Positions 21,490-30,143 of a stretch of DNA of 64,000 nt are shown here, one piece after another. Location: positions 558,001-622,000 of the forward strand of contig NZ_SEWG01000002.1 of the NCBI RefSeq assembly GCF_004168255.1. Reading direction: 5' to 3'. The position numbers were made by a program, and so were the translations under genes. The stretch is from Mucilaginibacter terrigena (GTDB lineage: Bacteria; Bacteroidota; Bacteroidia; Sphingobacteriales; Sphingobacteriaceae). Below the pieces are notes generated by a model. The model searched no databases, had not been told where the DNA came from, and saw only the letters and a list, made by a program, of their open reading frames with translations. Numbering within the stretch: the stretch's first letter is position 1; every line of letters starts with the position of its first letter.

Positions 21490-24003
21490 CTACTTCTTTT
21501 TTTTAATCGTTGCCCTTGGTTTACCGGCAACTTTGACCGTTTCGGGTTTAATTTCTTTATTCCTTCGCAGTATCGACATAAAGAAACCGATGATCATGAT
21601 GATGGTACCGGCCCACAGGAAGTTGATGTACGGAAACTCGATAGCTTTCATTACGATGAATTTCTTCTTGCTTTCGGGCTGCTGGTAAACGGTTATCTCT
21701 ACCTTGCCATCGGCCATGGTTTTGCCGGGGATTATTTTGGTAAAGCGCAGTTTTAAACCCGCATCCTCTATTTTTTTACCAAAATCGAAAACGCTGCGGC
21801 CCTTTATCATGTACACCGGCTCGGTTTGGTAGGTTTTACCATGGGTAATAACTTCCAGCTGCGCGCCAACAGCAATATCTTTATCGGTAAGCGGGATGTT
21901 CTGCAGTTTGGCGTTCTTGTTTAAGCTTTTTAATACAATTACACCGTCGCGGTAGCTTATGGTATCGCCAATAGCAACTTCATGCGCTACAGGGGCGTCG
22001 TAATTTTTATCGTCACCCTCTTCGCCGTGCGATGCTTCCTCTTCTTTTGGCGCTGTGCTTATTACGTTGGTCATGGTAATATGCGTGTACAGGTCATGGA
22101 ACAGGTAATGCTTGGTATCGGGTGTTGATGACATGCCCCCCTGCGCTTGTATAACGTTTGGCCTGAGCGTAAAATTTTCAGTTACTTTACCATCTTTAAT
22201 GCGCTGGTAATCAATATTAAAGAAATGGCTGGCGCCTTCTATGGTATCGCCTTTAAATGTAACCATATACTCACCCATTTTAAGAGGCTCGTTCTTGTAA
22301 AGCAGTATGTTGTCTTTAGGGTTTTCGTCTTTGGCAAAATCGGCGCTGTACTGCTCGCCGGTAAGGTTTTCAGATACTATCTTTTTTGTGCCTGCGGATA
22401 TCAGCGCGCCAACCAGCAAAAGGCCAAAACCTATGTGCGCAACAGCCGATCCGGCAAGCTTAGCTTTGCCTTTAAATGAATCGGCCAGTATTTTACCGTT
22501 ACCCACAATGGTGTATACCGAGCACAGCATCACCAGTATAAACACAAAATGCAGTTTATAAAAACCCGTAGCGTAAACAATAAGCCCGGTTATCAGCGCG
22601 GCAAAAACAAAGTAGATAAGCGTGGTGATAAAGAAGCGGGTGATATCTGTTTTTTTGTATTTTAGGAACTGGGCAAACCCGCTTAGCAAAGCAACCACCA
22701 CCGCGAACGATGCCTGGATAACATTGTAATGCTTAACCGGGTCGGTAGGTGGCGCCAGCTTGGTGCCAAACATCAGGTTCCAAACGGGTACCGATGTTAC
22801 CACAATAAGGTGAAAGCACGATAAGCCCAGGAAAATAGCGCCTACAAACATCCAAAACTCGCGCGAGTAGGTTTCCTCGTCCTTTTTGGTGATAGGCATT
22901 TCCTTAAAGCGGCTTATCAACAGGTAAATGGTAATAGCCAGGAATACCAGTATGCCTATAACCAGTTGCCAGAACAGGCCAAGATCGGTAAAGGCATGTA
23001 CGGATGATTCGCCCAGTACGCCGCTGCGTGCCAGGAACGATGAATACCAAACCAGTACAAATGAAACCAGGGTTAAAAAGGTTGCTGTAAAATAGGAGTG
23101 CCCCGTGTTTTTATACACGATCATTACGTGTACGGCGGCAACCAGTATCAGCCACGGGAAGATAGAAGCGTTCTCTACCGGGTCCCACGCCCAAAAGCCG
23201 CCAAAGTTTAACGACTCATACGCCCAGAACGAACCCATAACAACACCGGTACCCAGCACCATACACGAGAACAGCGCGTAGGGGATAGCGGGCTGCACCC
23301 ACTCTTTGTAACGCCTTTTCCAAAGGCCGGCCACCGCGAAGGCAAAGGGCACAACCAATGATGCCGACCCCAGGAACAGGGTGGGCGGGTGGATGATCAT
23401 CCAATAATTTTGCAGCGAAGGGTTCATGCCCTTGCCGTCTTTTATAAAATCGAGATAGTTTGCATTCTGGAAGATAGGCGCCTCCATACCCGAGTTGCGC
23501 AGCAGCATAAACGGCGAACTGCCAATATGCGCGCTGCCTATCTGCAAGCCCAGTATCATGGTGCCCAGCACCACCTGCGATAGGGCAAGCGTTGTCATTA
23601 CCGGCTTCTCCCACGATTTGGCTTTCCAGATCAGGATGTTACCCAATACGGCCTCCCAAAACATCCATAATAAAAAGCCGCCTTCCTGGCCGTTCCAAAA
23701 GCCCGATATCAGGTAGTAAACAGGCAATTCGCGCGAGGTGTACGACCACGCGTAATGGTATTCGAAATAGTGATTGTAAAGTATGTAGAACAGGCAAACG
23801 CCCATGCCCAGTATAGCTACAGTATTTAACCAGTAACCTATACGGCCCAAACGCAGCCACGAGTTGTCACTTTCGGGCGTGTTTTCCTGCGTGGCGAAGA
23901 AATAACAGATAAAGGAAAAAAGGGCGGAACCAAATGCAAGAACAATAAAAAACTGGCCTAAATCACCCGGTAGCAGGTGTTCGCCTTTGAAAACTATATC
24001 CAT
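21490..24003 (-). CDS. ccmF: Haem lyase CcmF / CcsA-type cytochrome c assembly protein
   Basis: 837 aa polytopic membrane protein, somewhat longer than proteobacterial CcmF (about 650). The WWD haem-handling motif is seen as FWAWDPVENASIFPWL (about 275-290), preceded by the tryptophan-rich GFWNGQEGGFLLW and by MIIHPPTLFLG with a conserved histidine. About 14-15 helices, and a periplasmic domain near the C-terminus (about 560-790) before a last helix (NFLWAGTIIMIIGFFMSIL). It attaches haem from CcmE to apocytochromes. Ten bases downstream of ccmE, so the two are cotranscribed. Confidence 0.9.
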   Translation of the reverse strand: MDIVFKGEHLLPGDLGQFFIVLAFGSALFSFICYFFATQENTPESDNSWLRLGRIGYWLNTVAILGMGVCLFYILYNHYFEYHYAWSYTSRELPVYYLISGFWNGQEGGFLLWMFWEAVLGNILIWKAKSWEKPVMTTLALSQVVLGTMILGLQIGSAHIGSSPFMLLRNSGMEAPIFQNANYLDFIKDGKGMNPSLQNYWMIIHPPTLFLGSASLVVPFAFAVAGLWKRRYKEWVQPAIPYALFSCMVLGTGVVMGSFWAYESLNFGGFWAWDPVENASIFPWLILVAAVHVMIVYKNTGHSYFTATFLTLVSFVLVWYSSFLARSGVLGESSVHAFTDLGLFWQLVIGILVFLAITIYLLISRFKEMPITKKDEETYSREFWMFVGAIFLGLSCFHLIVVTSVPVWNLMFGTKLAPPTDPVKHYNVIQASFAVVVALLSGFAQFLKYKKTDITRFFITTLIYFVFAALITGLIVYATGFYKLHFVFILVMLCSVYTIVGNGKILADSFKGKAKLAGSAVAHIGFGLLLVGALISAGTKKIVSENLTGEQYSADFAKDENPKDNILLYKNEPLKMGEYMVTFKGDTIEGASHFFNIDYQRIKDGKVTENFTLRPNVIQAQGGMSSTPDTKHYLFHDLYTHITMTNVISTAPKEEEASHGEEGDDKNYDAPVAHEVAIGDTISYRDGVIVLKSLNKNAKLQNIPLTDKDIAVGAQLEVITHGKTYQTEPVYMIKGRSVFDFGKKIEDAGLKLRFTKIIPGKTMADGKVEITVYQQPESKKKFIVMKAIEFPYINFLWAGTIIMIIGFFMSILRRNKEIKPETVKVAGKPRATIKKKK

Positions 24004-24013
24004 TAAAAATTTA

Positions 24014-24427
24014 TTATATGCTCGCGCTTTTCTTAGCGCTAACTTCGGTAACGTTCAACTTGTCGTCGGTGTATTTAGACGGGCATTTCATCAGGATCTT
24101 GGAAGCATGAAACTCGCTGCCCTTCATCTGGCCGGTAAGTACTATCTGCTCCGAGCGTTCAAAATCCTGGGGTTTTGTACCGCTGAAAACTACCTTGCAT
24201 TCTTCGCCCTTATTATCCTTCATGTAAAACGAAAAATAATTGGCATCCTTAGTGGCATCGTAAAACAACTCTTTGGTTTTGTTTAAACGCCCAACCACAT
24301 GCAATTCGCTTTTAGTTGTTTTGGCATCGTTGAACGACCCGTAAGTACTTGTACTTGAATAGGTACTGATGATAACCGCGATAGCGATAGCGATAACAAT
24401 AATACCTATAATTGAACTTTTCTTCAT
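24014..24427 (-). CDS. ccmE: Cytochrome c maturation protein CcmE, CxxxY variant
   Basis: 137 aa: one N-terminal signal-anchor helix (IIGIIVIAIAIAVII, about 6-20) and a periplasmic OB-fold (about 40-120). In standard CcmE haem binds covalently to His in a (V)xxHxxxY motif; here the equivalent stretch is ILMKCPSKY, with Cys115 and Tyr119, i.e. CxxxY. This variant is known from archaea and some bacteria that use a modified System I without CcmH. The ATG at 24427 begins the anchor helix; an upstream extension overlaps a promoter box. Cotranscribed with ccmF. Confidence 0.9.
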   Translation of the reverse strand: MKKSSIIGIIVIAIAIAVIISTYSSTSTYGSFNDAKTTKSELHVVGRLNKTKELFYDATKDANYFSFYMKDNKGEECKVVFSGTKPQDFERSEQIVLTGQMKGSEFHASKILMKCPSKYTDDKLNVTEVSAKKSASI

Positions 24428-24442
24428 TAACTGATATTTTCC

Positions 24443-24463
24443 TGTAAACAGTTTACAAAAATA
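24443..24463 (-). promoter_or_regulatory. ccmE promoter box with overlapping perfect dyad
   Basis: On the minus strand TATTTTTG (24456-24463, exact TAnnTTTG), immediately followed by the perfect 7-1-7 dyad TGTAAACAGTTTACA (24443-24457). The dyad would overlap the transcription start of ccmE-ccmF, a position suited to a repressor. Regulator unknown. Confidence 0.45.
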
Positions 24464-24535
24464 CAAAACGCAAAGCTAAATAAGTTTATTACAAGGGATA
24501 TATATTATTTAGAATTATTATTGATAAGGGAGGGG

Positions 24536-24740
24536 TTAGAGATTAGAGATTAGTGATTAGGTGTTAGTAATTAGAGATTAGTGATTAGAGGTTAGTGATT
24601 AGGAATTGCCTGAAGAACATTTTGTTTTTCAATATCCAACAAAAAGAGCGCCTTTTCAGGCGCTCTTTCAATACTATCGGAATAAAAACTAATCTTTAAT
24701 TTCCTTTCACCTAATCACTAATCACTAACCACTAATCTCT
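24536..24740. repeat. Inverted low-complexity repeat pair, GATTAGTGATTAG type
   Basis: Left arm 24536-24602 is a degenerate tandem of TTAGAGATTAGTGATTAG-like units; right arm 24709-24740 is its inverse (CTAATCACTAATCAC). They flank the terminator of the glutamate dehydrogenase gene. No coding potential. It fills most of the 315-base gap between ccmE and the dehydrogenase gene; apart from this repeat, the terminator at 24643 and the ccmE promoter I see nothing in the gap. Confidence 0.6.
24643..24668 (-). terminator. Terminator after the glutamate dehydrogenase gene
   Basis: AAAGAGCGCC, six-base loop, GGCGCTCTTT; on the minus strand followed by further T (TCTTTTTG). It lies 75 bases past the stop at 24743. 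Confidence 0.8.
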
Positions 24741-24742
24741 AT

Positions 24743-26179
24743 TTACGGCCACACACCAAGGTTTTGGTACGATACCGCAATTTTGTTGATAGCGCCTACC
24801 ATTGCCGCGTTACGCAAGGTTTCAACCTTAGGGTTGTTCTTGTATATCTCGCGGATCTCGTGGTACGAGCGGATCATGGTATCTTCCAAACCGGAGTTTA
24901 CCAGTTCCAGCTCTGATGCACCCTTGATAATGGTTGAGCGTTGCAGCGGCGTTAACGATGTACCGGTAATGCCTTCTACCATGTTCACCAGGTTAAGGTT
25001 CGAGTTTTCCTCAAACCTGCGGTTGATACGGCCAAACGCTACGTGGCTCAGGTTTTTTAACCACTCAAAATACGATACGGTAACACCACCTGCGTTAGCA
25101 TACATATCCGGGATGATCATACCGCCGGCTTTGTAAAAAGCGGCTTCAGCCTCGGGCGATGTTGGGCCGTTGGCGCCTTCGGCAATAATTTTGGCTTTAA
25201 TACTGCCAATATTTTCTGCGGTTATCTGGTTCTCTAAAGCGGCTGGCACTAAAATATCGCATGGCTGCTCCAGGCCGTCCATGGTGTTTTTAAACTCTTT
25301 TTTAGCGCCTGCGTATCCTAAGATAGATCCGCTTGATTTGCGGTGCTGAAACACGGCTTCTACATCAAGGCCGTCCTCGTTGTAAATAGCGCCTTCAAAC
25401 TCGCAAAGGCCAACGATGATAGCGCCAAACTCCGACAAAAATTTGGCCGAGTAGTAACCCACGTTACCCAAACCCTGTACAATTATTTTTTTGCCCGATA
25501 AGCCTGTGGTTAAACCAAGCTTTTGCATATCCTCGCCAACGCTTACACACTCGCGTATGGCAATAGCCACACCACGGCCGGTAGCCTCGCGGCGGCCTGC
25601 AATACCGTGTAAGGAAATTGGTTTACCCGTTACCGCTCCTAAAGCATCCAGCTGGCCGGGGTTCATGGTGGCGTAAGTATCGGCTATCCAGCTCATTTCG
25701 CGCTCGCCCGATCCATAATCCGGGGCGGGTACGTCAATGCTTGGGCCAATAAAATTCTTTTTGATAAGTTCAACCGTGTAACGGCGGGTAATGTTCTCCA
25801 GCTCGCCAACGGTGTAGTTTTTTGGATTGATCTTGATGCCACCCTTAGCGCCGCCAAACGGTACATTTACAATGGCACATTTATAGGTCATTAGGGCTGC
25901 AAGGGCCATAACTTCATCCTCGTTCACCATTTCGCTGTAGCGGATACCGCCTTTTGTTGGCGACTGGTGGTGCGAGTGCTCTACACGCCAGGCATCAATC
26001 ACTTCAAAACCATTGCCTTTGCGTATAGGGAAACGAAAACGATAAACACTGTTGCATGATTTGATCTGGTCTAACAAACCTGCATCGTGCTGGGTGAACT
26101 GCGCTGCATGATCAAAGTTCTTACATACATCACCAAAAAAGTGTGTATCCTGATTTGCAGTCGGATTATTGATATTCAT
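24743..26179 (-). CDS. Glu/Leu/Phe/Val dehydrogenase
   Basis: 478 aa, probably glutamate dehydrogenase (2-oxoglutarate plus ammonia to and from glutamate). Active-site region VPFGGAKGGIKINP (Lys about 119-123) and Asp in DVPAPDYGSG; Rossmann loop VQGLGNVG (about 231-238); C-terminal PDMYANAGGVTVSYFEWLKN, typical of the family. Residue DTYA after SWIA also matches. Slightly longer than catabolic GDHs of 410-450 aa because of an N-terminal lead (MNINNPTANQDTHFFGDV). Sits between ccmE and ccmD on the same strand but has its own promoter and terminator. Confidence 0.9.
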   Translation of the reverse strand: MNINNPTANQDTHFFGDVCKNFDHAAQFTQHDAGLLDQIKSCNSVYRFRFPIRKGNGFEVIDAWRVEHSHHQSPTKGGIRYSEMVNEDEVMALAALMTYKCAIVNVPFGGAKGGIKINPKNYTVGELENITRRYTVELIKKNFIGPSIDVPAPDYGSGEREMSWIADTYATMNPGQLDALGAVTGKPISLHGIAGRREATGRGVAIAIRECVSVGEDMQKLGLTTGLSGKKIIVQGLGNVGYYSAKFLSEFGAIIVGLCEFEGAIYNEDGLDVEAVFQHRKSSGSILGYAGAKKEFKNTMDGLEQPCDILVPAALENQITAENIGSIKAKIIAEGANGPTSPEAEAAFYKAGGMIIPDMYANAGGVTVSYFEWLKNLSHVAFGRINRRFEENSNLNLVNMVEGITGTSLTPLQRSTIIKGASELELVNSGLEDTMIRSYHEIREIYKNNPKVETLRNAAMVGAINKIAVSYQNLGVWP

Positions 26180-26221
26180 AATTTAGAATTGGATAAATAA
26201 TTAATTCCTTAAAAAAGTGCA

Positions 26222-26254
26222 CAAATTTGGTATATTTTTTATCAATAATGCAAA
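26222..26254 (-). promoter_or_regulatory. Promoter of the glutamate dehydrogenase gene
   Basis: Reading on the minus strand: TTTG, 21 bases, CAAATTTG (one mismatch to TAnnTTTG), about 43 bases before the ATG at 26179. Confidence 0.45.
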
Positions 26255-26337
26255 TTTTTAATGTTAGTGTATCGCTTACACATGATATTGGCAGGGGCTT
26301 AAATCAATGTTTAAACAATACAGGCCGTGCTTTTGAT

Positions 26338-26547
26338 TTACTTTTCTTTCTCGATTTTTTTTAATCGCCTGTCAATACCGAACAGGTAAACGGTTATGCC
26401 GGCAAATACGATCACTATGGTGCCCACCACCACGTAAATTCTGCCTTCGCTGCGCATTTTATCGGCCATTTCAACAGCCTGCCCGCTTTGCGCTTTTACG
26501 GCTATAAAACAAAGCAGCATTAATATTAAGGAAACAAGTTTTTTCAT
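26338..26547 (-). CDS. ccmD: CcmD family protein
   Basis: 69 aa. Signal peptide MKKLVSLILMLLCFIAVKAQ followed by one membrane helix (YVVVGTIVIVFAGITVYLFG) and a charged cytoplasmic end IDRRLKKIEKEK, the layout of the small Bacteroidota CcmD-like subunit encoded beside ccmC. In proteobacteria CcmD stabilises CcmC and helps release holo-CcmE. Located 90 bases downstream of ccmC on the same strand, which supports the assignment more than the sequence alone. Confidence 0.75.
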   Translation of the reverse strand: MKKLVSLILMLLCFIAVKAQSGQAVEMADKMRSEGRIYVVVGTIVIVFAGITVYLFGIDRRLKKIEKEK

Positions 26548-26637
26548 TAGGGTAATTTATTTTTTGTGGTGATGAAGCTATTATGGGCCGTTTTACTCGT
26601 TTTAGTTTTTTGAGCGGTGGCGAATAATGGTTTCATG

Positions 26638-27312
26638 TTAATTGATTGCGTTCTTTTTATATTCAATTAAACGGATACGGTAACGTATGGTGGCTATCCA
26701 AACCGCCAGTAATGCCCAGGCAATAAAAGCAGGGTATAAAACCATACGCATGCGGTTATCCATATCCAGTTTACCAAAGGCAGGGTTACCGCCGTTGCCG
26801 GGGTGTAACGAGTCGGTTAAGCGGGGCAGCACCATAATAAGCACCACCATTACCGGGAAGGCGAAAATGTTGTAAATGGCCGAAATTTTGGCGCGCTTTT
26901 GCTCTTCGTCGATGGAGTTGCGCAGCACCAGGTAGGCGCAGTAAAGCAAAAAGGCAATTGCGGCGCTGTTTTGTTTAGGGTCGTTGCTCCAGTATTCGCC
27001 CCAGGTATAGCGTGCCCACAGCATGCCGGTAACAAGCCCGAGCACAAAAAAGAAAATACCGGTATTGGCGCATTCAACAGCTATCATATCGTGCTCTTCT
27101 TTGCCCGTTTGTAAGTATTTAATGCTATAAATAACCGATATAGTGAACACCGTGAACATGGCTATCCACATAGGTACGTGGAAATATGTGTTGCGTATGG
27201 TTTCGTGCATTATGGGCAGCCTTGGCACACCCAGCAGAAACCCGGCTATAAGCGTGTAAAATATTATTACAACCGCTAATACCTTCCACCAGGTTTGATA
27301 AATGAATTTCAT
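26638..27312 (-). CDS. ccmC: Haem handling protein CcmC (CcsA family)
   Basis: 224 aa, six helices as in CcmC. The WWD motif is visible as WGEYWSNDPKQNSAAIAFLLY (tryptophan-rich, about 118-138) and flanking histidines in MHETIRNTYFHVPMW (about 35-49, histidine before the domain) and DSLHPGNGG (about 176). It loads haem onto CcmE. First gene of a likely ccmC-ccmD unit; the glutamate dehydrogenase gene separates it from ccmE-ccmF. Confidence 0.9.
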   Translation of the reverse strand: MKFIYQTWWKVLAVVIIFYTLIAGFLLGVPRLPIMHETIRNTYFHVPMWIAMFTVFTISVIYSIKYLQTGKEEHDMIAVECANTGIFFFVLGLVTGMLWARYTWGEYWSNDPKQNSAAIAFLLYCAYLVLRNSIDEEQKRAKISAIYNIFAFPVMVVLIMVLPRLTDSLHPGNGGNPAFGKLDMDNRMRMVLYPAFIAWALLAVWIATIRYRIRLIEYKKNAIN

Positions 27313-27328
27313 ATATAAAGTATGGCTG

Positions 27329-27336
27329 CAAATGTA
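27329..27336 (-). promoter_or_regulatory. -7 box of ccmC
   Basis: TACATTTG on the minus strand, an exact TAnnTTTG match, 16 bases before the ATG at 27312. No clear -33 element. Confidence 0.45.
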
Positions 27337-27543
27337 ATAATTAGATGTTTTGATTTATGCACACCGCGCTATTATTAACAATGTTTCATTATGCATGCAT
27401 ATCAATTATAATTGTTATTTACATAGGTATGTTGCATTGAAAGTTTGATAGGGTTTTGTAGAAACGCAAGATCTCAGGAAACAGGAAGCTTCCATTTTTT
27501 TGCTCTTAACTCTATTTGCCTTGTATCCCGATAAGTGCGTTAC

Positions 27544-28596
27544 CTACAAAGCCACCTTTTTCTCCCCGTTATCCACGCCTTTAATAAACTTTATCAGGCC
27601 GGCCATGTAGGTTTGCTGGTCGTCGTACATGCTCATGTGGCTGCCGTTGGGGCAATACAGGTAGCTGCCGTTTTGTACTTTTTCGGCTACCATTTTCATG
27701 TGTTTTGGGTCCATGGTATCGTATTCGCCGGCAATGCTCAGGGTAGGTACGGCAAGTTTTGGCAGGTCGGCTACGCGGTCCCATTTCAATAGTTTACCGG
27801 ATACGCCAAATTCGCTTGGCCCCTGCATGGTAACATATAACGACTGGTTCATTTTACCCATCGCGCGGTTCATCGGCTCGGGCCACTTATCCATCGGCAG
27901 GCGGCAAATATGCTTGGCATAAAAGTTCGGCATCAGCAGGCCCATGTATTCGGGGTTCTCAAAATCGCCTTTGGCCTCTATTTCGCGGATGCGTGCCAGT
28001 ACTTTAAGGTCAAATTGTTTGGCCAGCACATCGTTAGCATATTTGCCATAATCGGGGGCGCTCATCATCATGTTGGATATAATAAGCCCCTTTAGGTGCT
28101 GCTGGTATTTAAAGGCATATTCCGCAGCCAAAATACCACCCCACGAATGGCCCAGCAGGTAAAAGTTATCCTTATCCAGTTTTAGCGCCTGGCGCACCTG
28201 CTCCACCTCTTCCACATAGCGCGGCAGGCTCCACATCGATGTATCTTTGGGGTTATCAGAGTTTCCGCAGCCCAGCTGGTCGTAATAGATCAGTTCGATA
28301 CCTTCGGCAGGTAAAAAGCTTTCCATACATTCAAAATATTCGTGCGTGGCACCCGGCCCGCCATTTAGCAGCAGTAGCTTTATCTTTGGGTTATTGCCCA
28401 GTTTTTTTGTCCATACGTTAAATTTACCTTTCGGGGTATTTATCTGTATCATTTGTACGCCGCCACTTTTTACGCCCGGTGCATCATCCTTAAAATAGGA
28501 GGCAAGCACATTACTGGTTTCAGCAGGTTTATCACCCTGTTTACAGGCAAAAAGGCAGGTTGACAATGCAAGTAGTAAAAAGATTAGCTTCTTCAT
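27544..28596 (-). CDS. Proline iminopeptidase family alpha/beta hydrolase, lipoprotein
   Basis: 350 aa. N-terminal MKKLIFLLLALSTCLFACKQG is a lipoprotein signal with Cys at 18, so the enzyme is exported and lipid-anchored. Alpha/beta hydrolase features: oxyanion LLLNGGPGATHEYF (about 75-88), YYDQLGCGNSD, nucleophile GHSWGG (about 149-154), Asp in GEYDTMDP and His in CPNGSHMSMYD. HGGPG-type loop and GxSxGG place it in the S33 proline iminopeptidase group, releasing N-terminal proline. No apparent operon partner; the winged-helix gene upstream ends 86 bases away. Confidence 0.87.
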   Translation of the reverse strand: MKKLIFLLLALSTCLFACKQGDKPAETSNVLASYFKDDAPGVKSGGVQMIQINTPKGKFNVWTKKLGNNPKIKLLLLNGGPGATHEYFECMESFLPAEGIELIYYDQLGCGNSDNPKDTSMWSLPRYVEEVEQVRQALKLDKDNFYLLGHSWGGILAAEYAFKYQQHLKGLIISNMMMSAPDYGKYANDVLAKQFDLKVLARIREIEAKGDFENPEYMGLLMPNFYAKHICRLPMDKWPEPMNRAMGKMNQSLYVTMQGPSEFGVSGKLLKWDRVADLPKLAVPTLSIAGEYDTMDPKHMKMVAEKVQNGSYLYCPNGSHMSMYDDQQTYMAGLIKFIKGVDNGEKKVAL

Positions 28597-28682
28597 AACG
28601 GGTGATTGGTTTTTGATAAGGAAAGATAAGTAATTAAGTTAAACTTTGCTTTAATTTGGGATACAGATAGTTACCGAACAAA

Positions 28683-29753
28683 TTATTTAACCTTAGCGTC
28701 CTTCAAGCCCAAAAAGCCGGCATAGCTTTTCGCTGCTTTTTTTATCTGGTTTAAATTTACCAGGCTTAATTTCTTAAAGGGTGTTAAAGCCACTTCAAGC
28801 ATATCTTTTTTAATAGTACGTTTCCAGATACCTTCAATTTTACCGTTGATGATGATGGTGTGGTTAAAGATGGTGCCGCGCGGGTCGGCCTTGCTGATGT
28901 CTTTTCCTGCAATGGCGAAACTGCGGTCTTTATAACTAACGATGTATTCGTCGTAATTGGGCAAAAGATAGGCTGGGGCGGGTTGGGCAGATAAGAGAGT
29001 GTCTGCAAACCAGTAAGTGCTGCCCTCAAAAGTGTAGCTTTCAAATTTATCTTTAAGGGATTCTATACCGGCGCGGGCATCGGTAATGGTAAGGCCGCTC
29101 CACCATACAAAGTCGGCAAGCGTAGCGGGTCCGTGCGAGGTGAAATAACGTTCCATCAATTTCACAACGGCCCCGGTACGGCCAAGTTTTTTGCTTTTGG
29201 GGATCCGGTTATCAAACAAGGCGTAAGTAAATTGCCTGCCTTCGCGGCCGCCGCTGCAAATAACCTGTTCCAGTTCCAGGTGCATCATAATATGCACAAA
29301 GCGCTGCTCATCGGTATTGATGCCATTATACTTAAGCAGGGCCGAAAGTTCATCGCGGGCTATTTGCTTTTCACTAAGCAGGGCTTTGGTAAGCAGTTTT
29401 TCGCTTTTGCGGAGCACTACATCGTCTATCTCTAATTGCTTATTCCTGCCTTTGGCCAAGGCCTGTATGCGTTTGGCGGTAAGGTCGAGCATCCAGCGTG
29501 CATCATCCGGATGGATAAAATGCCAGGTGGGGCGCATTACATGGGTACGGATAATGTCGCCATTGGTAAACGCTTTTTCTATCAGCTCGTCGGTACCGTC
29601 ATTCATCCGCATGCCCAGCGCCCATTTGGCACCGGTATAATCCTGCGATTGCACAGCCCCAAGATATTTTACAACATCGGCAGGGTTGGTAAACTCAGGC
29701 CCGGCAAGGTGCTGGTTTTGCATGCGTTGGGTGCTAATATCAATATCGATCAT
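28683..29753 (-). CDS. Winged-helix DNA-binding domain protein (HTH_42 / DUF1006 family)
   Basis: 356 aa. Family signature near the N-terminus, LGAVQSQDYTGAKWALGMR, then IIRTHVMRPTWHFIHPDDARWML (about 88-110), FTSHGPATLADFVWWSGL (about 215-232) and LLPNYDEYIVSYKDR (about 268-282), followed by FNHTIIINGKIEGIWKR. The family includes AlkZ-like DNA glycosylases that unhook interstrand crosslinks; the catalytic QxQ motif of those enzymes is matched by QSQ at about 34-36, so a base-excision role is possible but unproven. Divergent from mutS across a 551-base spacer. Confidence 0.8.
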   Translation of the reverse strand: MIDIDISTQRMQNQHLAGPEFTNPADVVKYLGAVQSQDYTGAKWALGMRMNDGTDELIEKAFTNGDIIRTHVMRPTWHFIHPDDARWMLDLTAKRIQALAKGRNKQLEIDDVVLRKSEKLLTKALLSEKQIARDELSALLKYNGINTDEQRFVHIMMHLELEQVICSGGREGRQFTYALFDNRIPKSKKLGRTGAVVKLMERYFTSHGPATLADFVWWSGLTITDARAGIESLKDKFESYTFEGSTYWFADTLLSAQPAPAYLLPNYDEYIVSYKDRSFAIAGKDISKADPRGTIFNHTIIINGKIEGIWKRTIKKDMLEVALTPFKKLSLVNLNQIKKAAKSYAGFLGLKDAKVK

Positions 29754-29875
29754 GATGATTTGAAGATAATTATTAATCTGTAAGAGGCAATGCCATTTCG
29801 CAATTTAAAGTGTAAATCAATAGTAGTATTAACTACTAATCAATCCGAGATCGTAAATTTAAAATCCGAAATCAA

Positions 29876-30069
29876 GTGTCCCATTCCGTCCCATTCAGAA
29901 ACGAGTGGGACACCCTGATAAAAACACATAAACAACTTATATTTAAATATTTAAGTTGCTCTTGTTAAAGTACCACTTTAAATAAAATTGCAAATTTATA
30001 TTTTGTAATATGCTGGTAATTAATCATTTATGATCTTGTCCCGCATTGTGTAATATTTAGTGGGACACC
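29876..30069. repeat. Paired GTCCC...GTGGGACACC sites
   Basis: Site 1: GTGTCCCA (29876-29883), a second GTCCCATTC (29888-29896) and AGTGGGACACC (29904-29914). Site 2: GTCCCGCATTGTG (30039) and AGTGGGACACC (30059-30069). The 11-base sequence is an exact direct repeat and each site is internally inverted, leaving about 145 bases of AT-rich DNA between. Could be a relic of a recombinase or mobile-element attachment region, or protein-binding sites. Confidence 0.4.
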
Positions 30070-30084
30070 ACCGATAAATAGTCC

Positions 30085-30143
30085 TTTATCATGGTGAACC
30101 TGTCGAACCATTTGACAAGCGTATAACTCTTTGCCAAGCTCCC
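30085..30143 (-). repeat. Interspersed repeat, copy 2
   Basis: TTTATCATGGTGAACCTGTCG continues as the reverse complement of the repeat at 2598-2663, with several substitutions. The two copies are about 27 kb apart and opposite in orientation. Confidence 0.6.

Noticed and set aside
24536..24740. Possible CRISPR or telomere-like array
   Set aside because: Units are degenerate 7-11-mers with no distinct spacers and no cas genes; better described as low-complexity inverted repeats.
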